Assembly: GCF_009796285.1 (NCBI RefSeq)
Contig: NZ_CP047020.1
Coordinates: 5,518,001-5,582,000 of the forward strand
Direction: 5' to 3'
Length of the DNA stretch: 64,000 nt
Origin: Streptomyces broussonetiae
GTDB taxonomy: Bacteria > Actinomycetota > Actinomycetes > Streptomycetales > Streptomycetaceae
Every line of letters starts with the position of its first letter. The stretch's first letter is position 1. A program made the position numbers and the translations under genes. Below are positions 62,163 to 64,000 of the stretch, piece after piece. Below the pieces are notes generated by a model. That model had not been told where the DNA came from and did not search any database. It saw only the letters and a program-made list of their open reading frames with translations.

Positions 62163-62282
62163 CGTTGTCGGCGCCCGTTCGATTCGGCGTGGACGAAGTG
62201 TGGACGTGTCTCACTCCGTATCGCCCGTATCCCGTGGTCAGTCAGTGCGTGTCCCCCAGGTGTCCCCCGGGGGAGAGGATGA

Positions 62283-62404
62283 TCACTCTGGCTCGTTCCA
62301 CTCTCGCAGGGCTGCGTCGATCCGGCTGTTTGCCCGCTCCCGCGTCTGATCCAGCACCTTGGCGTACACCTTGTGCAGTACCGCGATGCTGTGCCCGGCG
62401 CGAG
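62283..62404 (-). pseudogene. Tyrosine integrase, C-terminal fragment only
   Basis: The minus strand reads RAGHSIAVLHKVYAKVLD then ERANSRIDAALREWNEPE and a stop: the HxxR-less end of a pSAM2/SLP1-like integrase with the catalytic Tyr in VLHKVYAK. Everything upstream (about 90% of the protein, including the Arg and His catalytic residues) is missing. Its frame continues without a break into the primase remnant, so the join is an in-frame deletion scar near 62405. Confidence 0.85.
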
Positions 62405-63080
62405 GGCACATTCCATCGCGTCCCCCCAGAACTGACGGCTTCAGGGTGATCCCGGTGTAGGTGGCGACTTGTTGGCCGTAGGCGTCACGGGGCCGAGCGC
62501 GAGTGAGCTGAGGGACGACGGACAGGAAGCTGCGGCCGAAGACCTGTTTGGTGCCGGGCTTGACCCCGTTGTCCTCAGCCCAGTCCCGTCATATCGACCA
62601 CAGGGCATCCACGGGCATGTTGCACGTAGGTCCGGTGGTGCAGCGCTCGCGGATGAATGCCGAGGTGGGCGAGGCGGTGTCCTGCATGGTGCTGACGGCT
62701 TCCCGGCTGCATGCCGGTTCGGTGATCCGGCCCTTGTTTTCCAGACGGGCGAGTCCGTCCAGGGCCCAGTTCAAGATCCCGGGCATCTCGGCGCAGAGTC
62801 GGTCGAACAGGGTGGGATCCTCTTTGCCCAGCCACGACACGGTCATGTTGAGCACCACGAACCGGCGTGCGATGACCCCGGAGGAGTCGCCGAAGTGCGG
62901 CAGTTCGTTGGACAGGATCACTAGCCGTGTAGGGAGCTTGCCGGTCCACACTGCGCGGTACTTGCGGTCGATGTCGATGGTGTCTTCACCGGAGATGGTC
63001 AGCAGTCGTTCGACGACTTGGCTGTTGTCGTTGCCCGACAGCCGGGCGTCAGCGATGACCGCGAGCGGCTTGCCGATCAG
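62405..63080 (-). pseudogene. D5/P4-type phage or plasmid primase-helicase, truncated and with an in-frame stop
   Basis: From 63080 leftward the frame gives IGKPLAVIADARLSG, ERLLTISGEDTIDIDRKYR, WTGKLPTRLVILSNELPHFG, GVIARRFVVL and WALDGLARL, the D5_N/primase C-terminal pattern. After DALWSI a TGA (62589-62591) interrupts, then the same frame resumes (RDWAEDNGVKPGTKQVFGRS), so a single Trp-to-stop change is the simplest cause. The 5' half with Walker A is missing; the 3' end runs into the integrase fragment. Confidence 0.82.
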
Positions 63081-63227
63081 GAGCAGTTCGAGGCGCTGCA
63101 ATTGCCCAGTGACCTGCCTGTGCTTCGCACGTTCCGTGTGGTCTACAGCGACGGTGAACGTCCCATTGAGGTCACGGTGATGACCAAGGCAGGGCATCTC
63201 TATGAGCTTCAGTACGAGTTCGTCTGA
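63078..63227 (+). pseudogene. GntR-family (UTRA domain) regulator, C-terminal fragment
   Basis: Plus-strand frame ALQLPSDLPVLRTFRVVYSD, then ERPIEVTVMTKAGHLYELQY and EFV before the stop matches the end of UTRA-domain regulators such as KorSA. The first ~200 residues are absent; the fragment abuts the primase remnant head to head. A hairpin follows at 63248-63282. Confidence 0.7.
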
Positions 63228-63247
63228 CCCGAGCATCCCCAGGTCGA

Positions 63248-63282
63248 CCAGGACGGCCCGGTGTCCTGCCGGGCCGTCCTGG
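63248..63282 (+). terminator. Terminator after the GntR fragment
   Basis: Perfect 14-base arms CCAGGACGGCCCGG (63248-63261) and complement (63269-63282), 7-base loop. Confidence 0.7.
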
Positions 63283-63376
63283 CGCGCGTGTCCAGCTAGG
63301 CCCAGGTGTCCAACCACATCTGCGATCACCAGCTGTTGATCGGGATCACGGTGCCGCCGCGGCGGCCGGGCAGGGT

Positions 63377-63712
63377 CTAGCCGAGGATCCCTAGCTCGGT
63401 GTCAGGCCGACAGAACGTGCAGGCCCTTACGCCGGACGCGAGTGTTCGGCGCGCTGTGTCCGAGTCCACGCCCTTCGACCGTTTCCCTGTCATGGTGCAG
63501 CCCCCGGTGCGGACTGCGACCGGCAGTGCGTCCTGGGTGCGCCCGTAGTCGAGGAGCCAGTCCGGCGGCGCCGGCCGGGCGGCTTCTGCCTGTCGCCGTT
63601 CCCGTTCGCGGCGTTCTTCGTCGGCGATCCATCGGTCGATCGCTGCCAGCTGGCGTGTGGTGTGCTCTTCGACGACGCGTCGGGTGAAGCGGAGTGCTTC
63701 GAGGCGCGACAT
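63377..63712 (-). CDS. DUF6233 family protein
   Basis: 111 residues. Helical N-terminal half rich in Arg/Glu (DRWIADEERRERERRQAEAA), then PPDWLLDYGRTQDALPVAVR, GGCTMTGKRSKGV and the terminal ACTFCRPDTELGILG. This Cys-containing pattern is the Streptomyces DUF6233 family, often found in accessory or plasmid-derived regions; function unknown. Start ATG chosen by family pattern; an ATG 45 bases upstream is possible and neither has a clear ribosome site. Confidence 0.8.
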   Translation of the reverse strand: MSRLEALRFTRRVVEEHTTRQLAAIDRWIADEERRERERRQAEAARPAPPDWLLDYGRTQDALPVAVRTGGCTMTGKRSKGVDSDTARRTLASGVRACTFCRPDTELGILG

Positions 63713-63754
63713 CTGGTGATCTTTGTCCCGTGCCACTGGATCTTGACCGTTTGC

Positions 63755-63799
63755 CATCGGACTTTGACGGACGCGAGTTTGTGTCATCGGAGTTTGATC
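63755..63799. repeat. Two near-copies of a 14-base word upstream of the DUF6233 gene
   Basis: CATCGGACTTTGAC at 63755-63768 and CATCGGAGTTTGAT at 63786-63799, 31 bases apart. Such spaced copies occur as operator pairs or at ends of some insertion sequences; no transposase is present in the window. Confidence 0.4.
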
Positions 63800-63803
63800 A
63801 CCG

Positions 63804-63852
63804 CAGGTCAGCGACTCAGCGCACCGAAGGGGCGCTGAGTCGCTGACCTGCA
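63804..63852. terminator. Perfect 20-base inverted repeat
   Basis: GCAGGTCAGCGACTCAGCGC (63804-63823) and exact complement (63833-63852) around a 9-base loop, between the right-edge gene and the DUF6233 gene. A terminator for the right-edge gene is likely; the length is unusual. Confidence 0.6.
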
Positions 63853-63934
63853 CTTACGTGCAGTTCCTTGTAAATGTGCAGGTCAGAGCCTTGCGATCGT
63901 CGTGCAGGCTGCTCGATTTGTGGGGGCGGTGGGG

Positions 63935-64000
63935 TCAGGAAGGCTTGACCGCCGAGACCGGGGTGACGGTCACCTTGTTGTCGCACTCGGCCCACACCCC
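63935..64000 (-). CDS. 3' end of an unidentified gene cut by the window edge
   Basis: The minus-strand frame open at the edge reads GVWAECDNKVTVTPVSAVKP, one Ser, then TGA. Only 21 residues, too little to identify. The 20-base dyad lies 83 bases after the stop. Confidence 0.45.
   Translation of the reverse strand, partial: GVWAECDNKVTVTPVSAVKPS

Larger units (their letters stand above)
62090..63282. mobile_element. Degenerate SLP1/pSAM2-type integrative element remnant at tRNA-Tyr
   Basis: Three truncated element genes lie directly after the tRNA 3' end: an integrase C-terminus, a D5-type primase/helicase and the tail of a GntR (KorSA-like) regulator. All three are typical of actinomycete integrative conjugative elements. 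Each has lost its 5' end at a recombination join. No second copy of the tRNA 3' end was seen in the window, so the distal limit is uncertain. Confidence 0.65.

Noticed and set aside
62469..63180. Plus-strand frames opposite the primase remnant
   Set aside because: The minus-strand reading matches the D5 family; the plus-strand reading only becomes protein-like after ~63078, where the GntR tail begins.

Overview
This is a 64 kb piece of a high-GC actinomycete chromosome, almost certainly Streptomyces. The evidence is strong G/C third-position bias, GTG starts, dense ATGA/GTGA operon overlaps, two nuo (complex I) clusters, actinobacterial families such as DUF6233, a large LAL-type LuxR regulator, and a tRNA-Tyr gene followed by remains of an SLP1/pSAM2-type integrative element. 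The two nuo clusters about 34 kb apart, with korAB, htpX, yajQ and tRNA-Tyr nearby, match the gene order I recall from Streptomyces coelicolor.

Layout. 1-7.9 kb: end of the main nuo operon (nuoH partial, I, J, K, L, M, N) and its terminator. 8.2-10.2 kb: RecQ helicase. 10.2-17.1 kb: a minus-strand operon of GntR regulator, small two-cluster ferredoxin, sulfonate/nitrate/taurine-type ABC importer, and a flavoprotein resembling AprA/fumarate reductase with a HEAT-repeat tail. 17.2-23.4 kb: M56 protease, fumarylacetoacetase, an ATP-grasp ligase with an FAD oxidoreductase, and a HAD phosphatase. 23.5-24.2 kb: a secreted transglycosylase-like protein behind a ydaO (c-di-AMP) riboswitch, then a G-rich gene-free stretch with a G-quadruplex motif. 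25-29.5 kb: polyprenyl diphosphate synthase, LolA-like protein and an ABC exporter pair. 29.5-34.5 kb: FMN reductase, TPR protein, VOC protein, RarD permease, and a divergent NmrA/Qor2-like reductase and HxlR regulator pair.

34.5-53 kb is respiratory: 2-oxoacid:ferredoxin oxidoreductase (korAB), one NarL-type response regulator, two tandem paralogous histidine kinases, and a second nuo cluster (A, B, C, H, I, J, K, L, M, N) that lacks nuoD, E, F and G and has a NuoC with a roughly 365-residue disordered tail. htpX and a YccF protein follow.

53.7-61 kb is accessory. It has two secreted proteins built on runs of 7-9 asparagines separated by Gly-rich linkers, flanking a LAL-type LuxR regulator, then two more small secreted proteins, a roughly 1.6 kb decayed stretch, and a GlsB/YeaQ-like membrane protein. 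I consider the Asn-rich cluster the best candidate for an undescribed system. 61.3-64 kb holds yajQ, tRNA-Tyr (the SLP1-type attachment site) and a recombination scar. In the scar an integrase C-terminus is joined in frame to a D5-type primase carrying one nonsense codon, which in turn abuts the tail of a GntR regulator. A DUF6233 gene and the end of one more gene close the window.
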